64,000 bases of DNA from Vibrio genomosp. F10 str. ZF-129 (GCF_000287055.2 NZ_AJYQ02000119.1:47057-111056), one strand, 5' to 3'. Shown: positions 27,431-37,525, numbered from the stretch's first letter. Program-made: numbers and translations. Notes: generated by a model from the sequence alone, not told the origin.

Positions 27431-27924
27431 TATAGATGAGCCATGTCATCCCATTCTTCATCTGAAAGAAGCTTATTAAGATCAACCAAGATAAGAAGCT
27501 TACCGTCGCGGTTGCTGACTCCTTGGATGAATTTAGCACTTTCATCGGTACCAACACTTGGTGTGGTATCAATTTCAGAAGAACGTAGGTAAACCACTTC
27601 CGCAACACTATCAACCAAGATACCAATCACTTGTCTCTCTGATTCGATAACGATAATTCGAGTGTTGTCAGTGATTTCACCTTCCATCAACCCAAAACGT
27701 GAACGGGTATCAATAACGGTAACTACATTGCCACGAAGATTAATAATGCCTAATACGTAATCTGGAGCACCGGGTACTGGCGCTATTTCCGTATAGCGTA
27801 AAACTTCTCGCACCTGCATAACATTGATGCCATAAGTTTCTTCTTCAAGTTGGAACGTCACCCACTGAAGCACTTCGTCGTTAGACTGATCTTTTCTTAC
27901 TTCGACTTCATTAGATTGAGACAT
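27430..27924 (-). CDS. cheW: Chemotaxis coupling protein CheW
   Basis: A 164-residue single CheW domain, with EVLRYTEIAPVPGAPDYVLGIINLRG and VIVIESERQVIGILVD-type segments. It couples chemoreceptors to CheA in the polar array. The N-terminus carries about 18 polar residues before the fold. It lies 37 bases after parP. Confidence 0.96.
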   Translation of the reverse strand: MSQSNEVEVRKDQSNDEVLQWVTFQLEEETYGINVMQVREVLRYTEIAPVPGAPDYVLGIINLRGNVVTVIDTRSRFGLMEGEITDNTRIIVIESERQVIGILVDSVAEVVYLRSSEIDTTPSVGTDESAKFIQGVSNRDGKLLILVDLNKLLSDEEWDDMAHL

Positions 27925-27961
27925 ACCTTTTCCTCTCTAAGTCGTTTCCGACACAAATACG

Positions 27962-29005
27962 TTATTTATCGAGTGCTTTTACATCAAGCCCTGCATTAAG
28001 CATAGCTATCAATTCTTCAACGTGAATTAAAGCGCACATTTTTTCTTTTACCATTCCCGCAAGCCAAGGGCGTTTTCCTGCCATTTCACGCCAGCGGACT
28101 TTGTCTGTATTGAGCGACTCAGTCCCTTTTAATTCGGTACTAGCCAGTCCCCACATACTTTCACCCAACATCACAATATACTGATAGTGATCTTTATGGC
28201 TGTCATCTGATAATTTTTCAGACATCACCCACTCGGCCGTATCGACGACATCGAGCTGGTTTTCTTTGCTTGTTTGCAAACCAAGATACCACCCTGGGCG
28301 TCCGATAAGATGACTCAGTGTGCCCAATCTATGGATTCCACCCAATTCATCGAGCGGTACTGCAAACATCACACCGTTGACATCAAAATACAGGACTTGA
28401 AAGTCTTCAGTTCGTTTCGTGCTTTGCCAAACCTTGGCCGGGCTTTCATTTGCTTGCTCAACCGCTATATCAGTTTCAATATCAACGTGTTGATCTACGA
28501 TTTCTTGTACTTGATGAACCGGCTCTTCGACAATGGGTGCTTCAATGACAGGTTCAACAAACGCCGTTTCTTCTACCTGTAGGCTCACCGTTTCATCGAT
28601 TAAAACGTCGTCGACTACGGGCTCTTCTACCACGGTCCAGTCTTGAACCTCTCGCTCCGCTTTGGCCTCTTTTTCCGCGGCTATCTGTCGCGTATTTTGC
28701 TCAAGAATTTCGTCTAAATCGAGCTCAGCCACAGGGTTACTTGATTCTAGCTGCTGTAAGAGTCGCTCTACGTCTTCCAGATTCGGAACAGCGATGTCGT
28801 CGTCATGAAGTTTATAGAATCGCTTTTCCGTTTGAGCTTCCGGTTGCGGCTCTGGCTCTAATTCTGGTTCAGGTTCTGACTCAAGAAGCGCAGTTTTCGC
28901 TTCCGGCATTGCTGGCTCTAGAGTTTCTGTGTCCTCTCCGTCCAACATCGCAGTAAAGTAGTCATCGAGAGCTTGCTCACTAGAAATCATCGATGAATTA
29001 CTCAT
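27962..29005 (-). CDS. parP: Polar array protein ParP (CheW-like)
   Basis: 347 residues. The N-terminal half (about 1-200) is acidic and rich in Glu, Pro and Val, with EPEPELEPEPQPEAQ, and seems unstructured. The C-terminal half (about 205-340, DFQVLYFDVNGVMFAVPL to CALIHVEELIAMLN) is a CheW-like fold, the array-integration (AIF) domain. In V. cholerae and V. parahaemolyticus, ParP binds ParC, CheA and receptors and holds arrays at the pole. Its first 8 bases overlap the end of parC (ATGAGTAA), the diagnostic neighbour. A second plain CheW is the alternative; the long acidic region and the parC partner argue against it. Confidence 0.9.
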   Translation of the reverse strand: MSNSSMISSEQALDDYFTAMLDGEDTETLEPAMPEAKTALLESEPEPELEPEPQPEAQTEKRFYKLHDDDIAVPNLEDVERLLQQLESSNPVAELDLDEILEQNTRQIAAEKEAKAEREVQDWTVVEEPVVDDVLIDETVSLQVEETAFVEPVIEAPIVEEPVHQVQEIVDQHVDIETDIAVEQANESPAKVWQSTKRTEDFQVLYFDVNGVMFAVPLDELGGIHRLGTLSHLIGRPGWYLGLQTSKENQLDVVDTAEWVMSEKLSDDSHKDHYQYIVMLGESMWGLASTELKGTESLNTDKVRWREMAGKRPWLAGMVKEKMCALIHVEELIAMLNAGLDVKALDK

Positions 29006-29774
29006 TAATGCTTAACCTCTCGAGAAATAATAATAATTGCTTGTATGCGAATACGCCTCTGCTTCCCGCTGCGAAGTGGGAAACCGGTAAATGCCGCAAG
29101 CTAGCATCACGAAATTTAGTATCAATCGGAACCGCCGAATTCCAAACCTGATCTGGGTAGTCTTTTTTCAACTGGTTGAGCGTATGTAATGAAGCATTAG
29201 TTCGTTTGTCATACATCGTCGGAACGATGGTGACTTTAAACGCTTTATTCCGCGATTTCTGCATAATGTCTAAGGTTCTGACCATTCGCTCTAAACCTTT
29301 CATTGCCAAAAACTCGGTTTGAACCGGAATAAGGATACGATCGCTTGCTGCCAGCGCATTAACCATCATGACACCCAAAATAGGAGGGCAATCAATCAAG
29401 ACATAATCATAATGTTCACGCAATGCGAGAAGTGCACGTTTCAAAATCAAACCCATACCACTTCGGTTACCCATGACACGATCCAACGTCGCAAGTGACA
29501 TGTGAGCGGGTATAATATCAATCCCCTCGACATCTGACTTCAAAATCAAAGGTGTAACCGTTTGAGTGGTGTATTCTTTCAGTTGAAACAGATCAAATAG
29601 GCTTGCCGGCACATCGTCGGAATCATAACCAAGGTAGGTTGTTAAAGAACCATGTGGGTCAGTATCAACCAATAGGACTCTATGTCCTTGCTTACTTAAT
29701 AAGCCCGCTAAGGTGACGGTAGTGGTGGTTTTCCCTACGCCTCCTTTTTGGTTTGCTACACTCCAAACTATCAT
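28998..29774 (-). CDS. parC: ParA-like ATPase ParC, chemotaxis array localisation
   Basis: 258 residues with a deviant Walker A KGGVGKTTTT (10-19) and VLLVDTDPHGSLTTYLG. It is of the chromosomal ParA/Soj type but lies in the che operon with no parB nearby. In Vibrio, ParC forms a gradient from the pole, set by HubP, and recruits arrays with ParP. The candidate HubP gene is at 62288-64000 in this window. The short N-terminus without a DNA-binding domain fits ParC. Confidence 0.93.
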   Translation of the reverse strand: MIVWSVANQKGGVGKTTTTVTLAGLLSKQGHRVLLVDTDPHGSLTTYLGYDSDDVPASLFDLFQLKEYTTQTVTPLILKSDVEGIDIIPAHMSLATLDRVMGNRSGMGLILKRALLALREHYDYVLIDCPPILGVMMVNALAASDRILIPVQTEFLAMKGLERMVRTLDIMQKSRNKAFKVTIVPTMYDKRTNASLHTLNQLKKDYPDQVWNSAVPIDTKFRDASLRHLPVSHFAAGSRGVFAYKQLLLFLERLSINE

Positions 29775-29783
29775 TCAGTTCCC

Positions 29784-30896
29784 CTACCCTAGACCGACTT
29801 CAACGAGCATTCGCTCTGCAATACGATCTAGCGGTAAATCTTCGGTAGAAAGTCCTGCTTTTGCAACGGCCTGTGGCATACCATAAACAACGCAACTTTC
29901 TTCATCTTGTGCCCAAATGGTGGCTCCTGCTGTCTTCAGCATTCGAGCGCCTTCTCGACCATCCGCTCCCATACCCGTCAATACCATTGAAAGTACTTTG
30001 TCTGTATAGATTTTAGCCGCAGACCCGAAGGTAACATCGACACAAGGTTTGTAATTCATGCGTTCGCCGCCATCTATGACTCGTAACCTTGCCGAACCCG
30101 GTCGACCGTCAACCATCATCTGCTTGCCTCCCGGAGCCAAATATGCGACGCCCGGACGCAATACATCACCATCTTGCGCTTCTTTGACTTCAATCTTACA
30201 CAGCGAGTTCAGTCGACTCGCAAACGCAGACGTAAACGTGGCCGGCATATGTTGAATGAGCAAAATAGGATGTGGATAATTTTGCGGCAGTTTCGTTAAG
30301 ATCTTCTGCAAAGCAACAGGGCCACCTGTCGAGGTTCCAATCGCTGTTAACTGGTACTTTTTACCACTGGCTTTAAATCGAGTTGCTGCCGTTGGAGCCG
30401 AAGGGCGTGTTAATCGAGTTCCCACTGCAGGCTTCGTTGCCAAAGACGATGTGCTCGCTGATGGACGAACAGCTGGGGCCGCTCGTCTCATCATCGCACG
30501 CTTAGAGGCTATCTGAATAACACGCTGTTGCAGCAATGACACGGCATCGTCGCGGTTACGTGCAATGTCTTCAAATTTCTTAGGTAGAAAATCAAGAGCG
30601 CCCGCATCAAGAGCATCAAGCGTGGCTTTTGCTCCATCGTGAGTCAAAGACGAAAACATCAAAATCGGTGTTGGACAGGCAGCCATTATTTGCTTAACAG
30701 CAGTAATGCCATCCATAACCGGCATTTCAATGTCCATGGTGATGACATCAGGCTTAAGAGTTTTCGCTTTTTCTACCGCCTCTTTGCCATTTACGGCAAC
30801 ATCCATCACTTCTAATCGCGATTCCGCATTAATTATCTCGCTAACTCTGCGTCTAAAAAAGCTAGAGTCATCAACCACGAGTACTTTAATCGCCAT
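29784..30896 (-). CDS. cheB: Chemotaxis methylesterase CheB
   Basis: 370 residues. The N-terminal receiver has phosphoacceptor D55 ([13 protein letters not shown]). The C-terminal methylesterase has catalytic Ser in [10 protein letters not shown], His in LIQHMPATF and Asp in [11 protein letters not shown]. An Ala/Arg/Pro-rich linker (about 135-185) joins them. It removes receptor methyl esters for adaptation. No cheR is in this operon. Confidence 0.96.
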   Translation of the reverse strand: MAIKVLVVDDSSFFRRRVSEIINAESRLEVMDVAVNGKEAVEKAKTLKPDVITMDIEMPVMDGITAVKQIMAACPTPILMFSSLTHDGAKATLDALDAGALDFLPKKFEDIARNRDDAVSLLQQRVIQIASKRAMMRRAAPAVRPSASTSSLATKPAVGTRLTRPSAPTAATRFKASGKKYQLTAIGTSTGGPVALQKILTKLPQNYPHPILLIQHMPATFTSAFASRLNSLCKIEVKEAQDGDVLRPGVAYLAPGGKQMMVDGRPGSARLRVIDGGERMNYKPCVDVTFGSAAKIYTDKVLSMVLTGMGADGREGARMLKTAGATIWAQDEESCVVYGMPQAVAKAGLSTEDLPLDRIAERMLVEVGLG

Positions 30897-30923
30897 AGGT
30901 TCCCTTTTATCTACTGACTGCGA

Positions 30924-33122
30924 CTAGATTCTTGAAGCGGCAGCGTACTGCTTCAACAAGTCTGGTACGTCTAAAATGAGTGCGATGTGTCCATCACTGG
31001 TAATTGTCGCACCTGCCATACCCGGTGTACCTTGTAAAAGCTTATCAAGGGGCTTAATGACCACTTCTTCTTGGCCAATCAAAGCATCAACCACAAATCC
31101 AACTCGTTGACTGCCAATTTGAACAATCACGACATGGCCATGGCCTTTTCTCAATTCAACCATTCCGTCTTGAGGCGATAACCAGTTCTGCAAGTAAAAC
31201 AGTGGGATAGACTTATCACGAACAATGATCGTGAGTTGTCCGTCGACAATATTGGTTCGGCTCAAATCAAGATGGAATATTTCATTGACACTGGCCAGTG
31301 GTAGAGCAAACGGATGCCCTGCAACGCCCACCATTAATGTCGGTAATATAGCCAGTGTTAACGGTACCTTGATGGTTATTTTGGTGCCTTTAGTCAGCTC
31401 AGAATCAATATCTATCGAACCATTAAGGGTGTTGATCGCGGTTTTAACCACGTCCATCCCCACGCCACGTCCTGATATATCCGATATTTTTTCTTTGCTT
31501 GAGAAACCAGGCATAAAGATTAGGTTGAAGCACTCTTTATCAGACAGTCGAGAGGCTGCATCTTCATCCATCATGCCACGATTGACAGCAATGGAACGTA
31601 GCTTATCAGGGTCCATACCACCACCATCATCGACGATGGCTAATTCTATATGGTCGCCTTCTTGAGAAGCAGAGAGTATCACTTTACCGTTTCGAGACTT
31701 GCCTGCTGCTGCTCGATCATCGGGCATCTCAATACCATGATCGACCGAGTTTCTCACCAAGTGAATCAGTGGATCGGCTAACGCTTCAACAAGGTTTTTA
31801 TCTAAATCAGTTTCTTCACCGCGCATCTCAAGCGTGATGTCTTTATTCAAGCTACGAGCGAGGTCACGGACAACTCGAGGGAAGCGGCCAAATACTTTCT
31901 TGATTGGCTGCATTCGAGTCTTCATCACCGCGCCTTGCAGGTCAGCGGTAACGACATCTAAGTTAGAGACCGCTTTTTCCATTTCTTCATCATCACTGTT
32001 CAGTCCTAGGCTTAAAAGACGATTTCTCACCAAGACTAGTTCACCGACCATGTTCATAATGGTATCAAGCGTAGATGTGTCGACTCGGACTGTGGCTTCC
32101 GCTTGAGGCTTTTTCGCCTGAGGCGCTGGCGCTGCATTTTTCGCGGGTGGCTCGGCTTCCGGTTTAGGCGCAGCCTTCGGAACCGCGGCAGCTGGAGCGG
32201 GTTTTGGCACTGGCGCAGCAGGCGCGGGAGTCACTGGTTTAACGGCAGCCGCTAACTCGTCGGGAGCCGGACCATTACCTGCACCATGCAAATCATCAAG
32301 AAGTTTTTCAAATTCTTCATCAGACATTAGATCATCGCCACCTTGAGCAGCCGGTGGTTTAGCGGCTGGTGCACTAGAAGCAGGTGGTTCAGGTGCAGAC
32401 ACTGATGATGAGGCTTGAGGGCTTTTACCTGAGCCATGGAGCTCGTCTAGCAATTTTTCAAATTCATCATCAGTGATATCACCACTGGCTTCTGAACTTG
32501 AAGCCGGTGCTGCAGGAGCCGCAGGAGCCGATGATTCAACTGAGTTAGGGGCCGTGCCTTTACCGTGTAACTCATCAAGCAGCTTTTCAAATTCATCTTG
32601 AGTGATGTCATCGACAGAGTTTGATGACGTCACTGCTTCTGGCGCTGAGGCAACTGGCTCTGGTACCGTTTCCACTACAGGCTGTGGCGCTTCTTCGACA
32701 TGAACCGCTTCCTCAACAACTTCATCTTCAGACTCTGGTTTACACAACCGGTGAAGCTCATCAAGCAACCCTTGATCTGCCGCTGGAAGAGGTGTCGAGT
32801 CTTGAACCGCTCTAAACTGCTCATTGACTGTATCCAGAGCACGTAGCATGGTGTCCATAAGGCCAGAAGTCACTGAACGCTGTCCATTACGCAAAATATC
32901 AAAGACATTTTCTGCGCCATGACATGTATCAACAAGCTCAGTTAAGGCAAGAAAACCTGCACCACCTTTAACGGTGTGAAAGCCTCGGAAAATGGCGTTG
33001 AGTAATTCTTTATCGTCAGGGTTGTTTTCTAGCTCGACAAGTTGCTCAGAGAGCAGTTCGAGTATTTCACCCGCCTCAACTAAAAAGTCCTGTAGAATAT
33101 CTTCGTCTAAATCATAGCTCAT
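30924..33122 (-). CDS. cheA: Chemotaxis histidine kinase CheA with repeated linker motif
   Basis: 732 residues. P1 carries the phosphorylated H49 in RGFHTVKGGAGF. A long Ala/Pro-rich linker (about 135-340) has no clear P2 fold; it contains three copies of a helical motif like DEFEKLLDELHG. Then come P3 dimerisation, the P4 kinase with N-box LIHLVRNSVDHGIE and G-boxes, and a P5 CheW-like domain (from about 600). It phosphorylates CheY and CheB. The linker corresponds in place to the region through which Vibrio CheA binds ParP; that assignment is inference. Confidence 0.95.
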   Translation of the reverse strand: MSYDLDEDILQDFLVEAGEILELLSEQLVELENNPDDKELLNAIFRGFHTVKGGAGFLALTELVDTCHGAENVFDILRNGQRSVTSGLMDTMLRALDTVNEQFRAVQDSTPLPAADQGLLDELHRLCKPESEDEVVEEAVHVEEAPQPVVETVPEPVASAPEAVTSSNSVDDITQDEFEKLLDELHGKGTAPNSVESSAPAAPAAPASSSEASGDITDDEFEKLLDELHGSGKSPQASSSVSAPEPPASSAPAAKPPAAQGGDDLMSDEEFEKLLDDLHGAGNGPAPDELAAAVKPVTPAPAAPVPKPAPAAAVPKAAPKPEAEPPAKNAAPAPQAKKPQAEATVRVDTSTLDTIMNMVGELVLVRNRLLSLGLNSDDEEMEKAVSNLDVVTADLQGAVMKTRMQPIKKVFGRFPRVVRDLARSLNKDITLEMRGEETDLDKNLVEALADPLIHLVRNSVDHGIEMPDDRAAAGKSRNGKVILSASQEGDHIELAIVDDGGGMDPDKLRSIAVNRGMMDEDAASRLSDKECFNLIFMPGFSSKEKISDISGRGVGMDVVKTAINTLNGSIDIDSELTKGTKITIKVPLTLAILPTLMVGVAGHPFALPLASVNEIFHLDLSRTNIVDGQLTIIVRDKSIPLFYLQNWLSPQDGMVELRKGHGHVVIVQIGSQRVGFVVDALIGQEEVVIKPLDKLLQGTPGMAGATITSDGHIALILDVPDLLKQYAAASRI

Positions 33123-33131
33123 ACGTTACCC

Positions 33132-33857
33132 CTAAAACCCAAGACTTGAGAGCAAGTCATCGACTTCATCTTGAGATGAAACTGCATCCGTTCGTTCATG
33201 AGGATTCAATATTGGCCCTTCTGGACTGATCGATGCTTTATTGTTGTTATCATCCGATTCTTGTGTTTGTTTTTGATTGGTACCAAATACCGTAAGAATC
33301 TCAACTAAGCGGTCTTCGACTTCGTTAACTAAAGTGATGACTCGGCTAATGATTTGCCCAGTAAGATCTTGAAAATCTTGAGCCATCAATATTTCAGTTA
33401 GCTGACCTTTCAGCTCGGTGCTGTCACCTTCAACTTCAGTGAGTAATCCATCGATACGGTGACACAGCGTTTTAAAATGAGCTAACTCTATTCGACCACT
33501 CATTAATTCATTCCACTGCGGCCTGACTTGAACTAGACCTTCATGGAGATTATCAGCAATTGGCATACAGCGATCGACCGCATCCATTGTTTTATTGGCC
33601 GCAACTTCCGTCTTCTCTATCACGTATTTGAGTCTATCGCGAGCATCCGGAATCTCGTCTTTCGCGATTTCACTCATCCGCTCATCTAAATTGAAGTGCT
33701 GAAGTGAATCGTGGAGATCTCGAGTCAGTGTGCCTATCTCTTGAAGCATGGCGTTCTCACCACCTTCATAGATAGTTTTTACCAGCAAATTAGCTTCTTG
33801 CTGTTGCTCACCTTCAAGTAACTCGACAAGTTGTTTTGCCTGTTCTAGTGAAATCAT
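33132..33857 (-). CDS. cheZ: CheY-P phosphatase CheZ
   Basis: A 241-residue, mostly helical protein. The active-site helix has MAQDFQDLTGQIISRV, with the catalytic Asp/Gln of CheZ. The extreme C-terminus DEVDDLLSSLGF is the CheY-binding peptide. A Gln/Asn-rich linker joins them. It dephosphorylates CheY-P. It starts 46 bases after cheY. Confidence 0.96.
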   Translation of the reverse strand: MISLEQAKQLVELLEGEQQQEANLLVKTIYEGGENAMLQEIGTLTRDLHDSLQHFNLDERMSEIAKDEIPDARDRLKYVIEKTEVAANKTMDAVDRCMPIADNLHEGLVQVRPQWNELMSGRIELAHFKTLCHRIDGLLTEVEGDSTELKGQLTEILMAQDFQDLTGQIISRVITLVNEVEDRLVEILTVFGTNQKQTQESDDNNNKASISPEGPILNPHERTDAVSSQDEVDDLLSSLGF

Positions 33858-33903
33858 CCTGATTTTGCCTTATTGCGCTTAATCAATGTGTACAACTTTT
33901 GGC

Positions 33904-34296
33904 TTATAAACGCTCAAAAATCTTGTCTAGCTTTTCTTTAAGCGTAGCTGCAGTAAATGGTTTAACAATATATCCATTCACACCAGCTTGTGCGGCTTCA
34001 ATAATCTGCTCTCGCTTTGCTTCCGCAGTGATCATTAACACAGGCAAATGCTTGAGTTCATCATCAGCTCGGATATTCTTGAGTAAGTCGATTCCTTGCA
34101 TGCCAGGCATATTCCAGTCTGTTACAACAAACTCAAATTCGCCCTTTTTTAACATTGGCAACGCTGTAAGACCATCATCTGCTTCTTGAGTGTTATTAAA
34201 CCCCAAGTCACGTAATAGGTTTTTAACGATACGACGCATTGTTGAAAAGTCATCAACAATAAGGATCTTCATATTTTTATTCAAAATTGCCTCCAC
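33904..34296 (-). CDS. cheY: Chemotaxis response regulator CheY
   Basis: A 130-residue single receiver with acidic pair D15/D16, phosphoacceptor D60 (VVTDWNMPG), T90 and K112 (YIVKPFTA). It binds the flagellar switch when phosphorylated. This is the flagellar-operon CheY next to cheZ and cheA, so it is the likely motor-acting copy. It follows fliA by 21 bases. Confidence 0.97.
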   Translation of the reverse strand: MEAILNKNMKILIVDDFSTMRRIVKNLLRDLGFNNTQEADDGLTALPMLKKGEFEFVVTDWNMPGMQGIDLLKNIRADDELKHLPVLMITAEAKREQIIEAAQAGVNGYIVKPFTAATLKEKLDKIFERL

Positions 34297-34317
34297 TGAG
34301 TTTGATATCAGTGATTG

Positions 34318-35049
34318 TTATTCATGTTCCGTCCAAGCACTTAACTTTGTACGTAGACGCTGCATTGATTGGCTTAGTATTTGGCTAACACGTGATTCGC
34401 TTACACCAATGACTTCACCAATTTCTTTTAAGTTTAACTCTTCATCATAATAGAGCGAAAGTACTAAGGCTTCACGCTCTGGTAACGATTTTATTGATTC
34501 AATGAGTGCTTTTCTAAAAAACTCATCGGCAACACCGCTAAATGGCGTATTTTTATCTTCTTCTACTGGAGAAATGGCATCATCTGAAATACCCAAATCT
34601 TCAATACCAACTAGACGAGAACAATTTATGTCTGTTAATGCAGTGTGGTACTGTTTTAGCGACATATCTAGGTGATTTGCAACTTCTGTGTCGGTTGGGT
34701 CTCTATTTAGTTCACTTTCTAACGCTGATATGGCCAATCCAATCTCTCGATTGTGCTTGTGAACCGAACGCGGAACCCAGTCTCCTCGTCGAATATCATC
34801 GAGCATTGATCCTCGAATTCGAATGCCTGCATAGGTTTCAAAGCTTGCGCCTTTAGTCCCGTCATAATTTTTCTGTGCTTCAAGCAGGCCAATCATCCCA
34901 GCTTGAATCAAATCATCAACTTGTACGCTAGGAGGAAGACGTCCTATGAGGTGGTGCGCTATGCGTTTAACCAATACAGAATACTTCTCCAAAAATAATT
35001 TTTGGCTATTTTGATTCGCGTATTGATCGTAAGTCAGCGCTTTATTCAC
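34318..35049 (-). CDS. fliA: Flagellar sigma factor FliA (sigma-28)
   Basis: 243 residues. Sigma2 has HHLIGRLPPSVQVDDLIQAG and GIRIRGSMLDDIRRGDWVPR, sigma4 has LPEREALVLSLYYDEELN and IGVSESRVSQILSQSMQRL. It drives late flagellar and chemotaxis genes. Its first 8 bases overlap the end of flhG. Its place after flhAFG puts it under the early sigma-54 promoter. Confidence 0.97.
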   Translation of the reverse strand: MNKALTYDQYANQNSQKLFLEKYSVLVKRIAHHLIGRLPPSVQVDDLIQAGMIGLLEAQKNYDGTKGASFETYAGIRIRGSMLDDIRRGDWVPRSVHKHNREIGLAISALESELNRDPTDTEVANHLDMSLKQYHTALTDINCSRLVGIEDLGISDDAISPVEEDKNTPFSGVADEFFRKALIESIKSLPEREALVLSLYYDEELNLKEIGEVIGVSESRVSQILSQSMQRLRTKLSAWTEHE

Positions 35050-35929
35050 TCAATGATTCCCCTAATATATCGGTCCGATTTAGTAAACGTTCTACGAAAA
35101 ACTCCAAATGCCCACTAGGGGTTTTCGGGATCGGCCATGTCAATGCTTTATTCGCTAATGAACTGATGGCCAACGCGGCTGGAGAACGTGGGTACGCATC
35201 TACAACAATCTTTTGTCTTTTAACCGCTTGACGTACTTTATCATCTAATGGGATACATGCGACGAGTTCAATGCTGACATTTAAGAACCTCTCTGTGACC
35301 AAGGTCAACTTTGCGAATAATTCTCGCCCTTCTCGGTAGCTTCTGACCATATTTGCAACAATCTTGAAGCGTTGGACTTGATGCTCCGTACTTAACAGCT
35401 TAATCAGAGCATAAGCATCGGTTATTGAGGTTGGTTCATCACAAACCACGACAACCACATCTTGAGCAGCACGAGAAAAACTGACAACCATATCTGAAAT
35501 ACCCGCAGCGGTATCTATTAACAATATGTCCATTTCTTCTTCTAAGCTACCAAATGCACGAATTAATCCGACATGTTGTGCGTGAGATAGCTCTGTCATG
35601 CTTTGTGTGCCGGAGGTCGCGGGTATTATTTTAATTCCATGTGGCCCTTCAACAATCGTATCTCTTAGCTCACATTCACCCGCTAATACATGGCCTAAAT
35701 TCTTTTTAGGCCGTATTCCGAGCATAATGTCGACGTTTGCTAAACCTAAGTCCGCATCGAGCACAGTCACTTTTTTACCTTGGCGCGCCATGCATATGGC
35801 TAGCCCCAAAGTTACGTTTGATTTGCCAACGCCCCCCTTACCACCCGTCACAGTAATGACTTTCGTCAATGACGGTTGCGTGAGTCTGCGTAGGCCACTT
35901 GCTTGGTCGTGAATCATTTTATCTGTCAT
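35042..35929 (-). CDS. flhG: Flagellar number regulator FlhG (FleN, MinD-like)
   Basis: 295 residues. An N-terminal activation helix has DQASGLRRLTQ, which stimulates FlhF, and the deviant Walker A is GGKGGVGKSN (29-38). VLDADLGLANVDIMLG and LLIDTAAGIS are MinD-family signatures. It limits polar flagella to one by restraining FlhF and FlrA, and is placed at the pole through HubP. The ATG at 35929 was chosen since the family begins near here; an upstream start at 36004 would overlap flhF by 62 bases. The ribosome-binding site is weak, so coupling to flhF (13-base gap) is likely. Confidence 0.95.
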   Translation of the reverse strand: MTDKMIHDQASGLRRLTQPSLTKVITVTGGKGGVGKSNVTLGLAICMARQGKKVTVLDADLGLANVDIMLGIRPKKNLGHVLAGECELRDTIVEGPHGIKIIPATSGTQSMTELSHAQHVGLIRAFGSLEEEMDILLIDTAAGISDMVVSFSRAAQDVVVVVCDEPTSITDAYALIKLLSTEHQVQRFKIVANMVRSYREGRELFAKLTLVTERFLNVSIELVACIPLDDKVRQAVKRQKIVVDAYPRSPAALAISSLANKALTWPIPKTPSGHLEFFVERLLNRTDILGESLSE

Positions 35930-35942
35930 ATAGTTGCGCCGC

Positions 35943-37487
35943 CTAGAGCCCCTCTCCGGAGTCACTATTCCAGTAGTGAGGTTCATTGTCTGTCGACTTT
36001 TCAAGTAATTCGTTCGCTTTCGCTACCATGTATTTAGGCTGAGCGAGTACGATATCTTCTGGTACTCGCTGACCGTTTGCTATGTAAGCAACTGGTAACG
36101 CGTTTTGAACGATAACACTTAAAAATTCACCTAAGCTGAGTGATTCATCCAGCTTAGTCATGATGCAACCAGAGAGCGGTATTCTTCTAAAATGCTCTAT
36201 GGTTTCTTGTAATACTTTTCGCTGAGCGGTAGCCGGCAATACAAGGTAGCTATGTATTACTTCGCCACTTTCCTGCATAAGGGTATCTAGCTGCTCAGAA
36301 AGCCTGACATCTCGCTGCCCCATACCCGCTGTATCGACCAAAATCAGACGACGATTTCTTAGCTGATATATTACATCGGCTAACTCATTGGAATCTTTAG
36401 CAACTCTTACTGGGCAACCCATAATTCGACCGTAGATCGATAATTGTTCATGTGCACCAATTCGGTAGGTATCTGTTGTCACTAATGCGACATTATCTGA
36501 ACCATATTCCATTGCAGCACGAGCGGCCAATTTGGCAATCGTTGTTGTTTTTCCAACGCCGGTCGGGCCGAGAAGCGCAACAATGCCCCCACGTTTTAGG
36601 ATGTCTGTTTTTGCAACGGGAATCTGATCCGCAACCAAACCGAGTAATGCTTTCCAAGCCTTCGGTGGCGCGGTATCTTCGGGAATGTAACAGGCCAATT
36701 GGTCCGCAAGCTCTAGCGATACGCCCATTCTCTCGAGTCGTTTAATCAGCATAGCCCGTAGTGGTTCACGTCGCTCAACTTCTTGCCACATTAGCCCTGA
36801 AACTTGGTGCTCTAAAAGTCGTCGAATAGACGTCATTTCTTCGCGCATCCCTTCCAATTCTTCGTTATCGGCCTTTGGGTCGTCTCGACGAGGTCTGTCA
36901 TAACGAGTGGGATCAAGCTTGGGGGTGTTTCGTTCAGAACGTCTGTCTTGCGCGATCAATTTTGCGAGTGGCGATTCTGGATTAGACAGCATCCCGTTGG
37001 GGTGATTAGCATTGTTTGTACTGTTCGTATTGCTTGTATTGCTTGTATTGCTTGTATTCTTGGTACGGCGATCGGCTGCTTGTGAGCTTCTTTGACGCTT
37101 TAACAATGCAGTTAATGAATCTTCATTTTCAGAACGGTGCTCTTGCTCTGGCTCGCCATTGCTGTATTGCTTTAGCATATTGGCAAAGCGTTTTGTCATT
37201 GACTTTCCAGAATCGGCGCCCGATTGCAAGCTCACCTTGTCTTGCTCAAGTTCACGAGGGGTAGGCTGAGGCTTCGCAGTCGCCGCTTGCGTGTAATCAT
37301 TACGTGGGCGAGAGTTGTAATTTTTGGTCGATTGATTACTGGCTTGATCGCCATCTACCGCGGCCACAATCTCCACACCACCGGCGACTTTTTTGTTGGA
37401 CATGATCACCGCTTCCGCACCAAGTTCTTCTTTGACTTGAAGCAGTGCGGAGCGCATATCTTTGGCAAAAAATCGTTTAATCTTCAA
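35943..37487 (-). CDS. flhF: Flagellar placement GTPase FlhF
   Basis: 514 residues. The basic N-terminal B domain (about 1-200) is low-complexity and Asn/Ser/Thr-rich. The N and G domains follow, with P-loop GPTGVGKTTTIAKLA, VTTDTYRIGAHEQL, LVDTAGMGQRD and TKLDE. It is an SRP-family GTPase that sets the site of the polar flagellum and recruits the first ring proteins. A 9-base repeat encodes an Asn-Thr-Ser tract at about residues 143-156. Confidence 0.96.
   Translation of the reverse strand: MKIKRFFAKDMRSALLQVKEELGAEAVIMSNKKVAGGVEIVAAVDGDQASNQSTKNYNSRPRNDYTQAATAKPQPTPRELEQDKVSLQSGADSGKSMTKRFANMLKQYSNGEPEQEHRSENEDSLTALLKRQRSSQAADRRTKNTSNTSNTSNTNSTNNANHPNGMLSNPESPLAKLIAQDRRSERNTPKLDPTRYDRPRRDDPKADNEELEGMREEMTSIRRLLEHQVSGLMWQEVERREPLRAMLIKRLERMGVSLELADQLACYIPEDTAPPKAWKALLGLVADQIPVAKTDILKRGGIVALLGPTGVGKTTTIAKLAARAAMEYGSDNVALVTTDTYRIGAHEQLSIYGRIMGCPVRVAKDSNELADVIYQLRNRRLILVDTAGMGQRDVRLSEQLDTLMQESGEVIHSYLVLPATAQRKVLQETIEHFRRIPLSGCIMTKLDESLSLGEFLSVIVQNALPVAYIANGQRVPEDIVLAQPKYMVAKANELLEKSTDNEPHYWNSDSGEGL
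37014..37064. repeat. Nine-base tandem repeat in flhF
   Basis: Three perfect copies of ATTGCTTGT (37029-37055) lie between degenerate copies. On the coding strand they give (Asn-Thr-Ser)n in the linker of FlhF. The unit is a multiple of three, so copy-number change would alter length and not frame. Confidence 0.9.
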
Positions 37488-37525
37488 AGTCTATGTCCAT
37501 ATCTGAATTGGAGTTGCGCATGACG

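Noticed and set aside
37014..37064. Phase-variable on/off switch of flhF
   Set aside because: The repeat unit is nine bases, so copy change cannot shift the frame.
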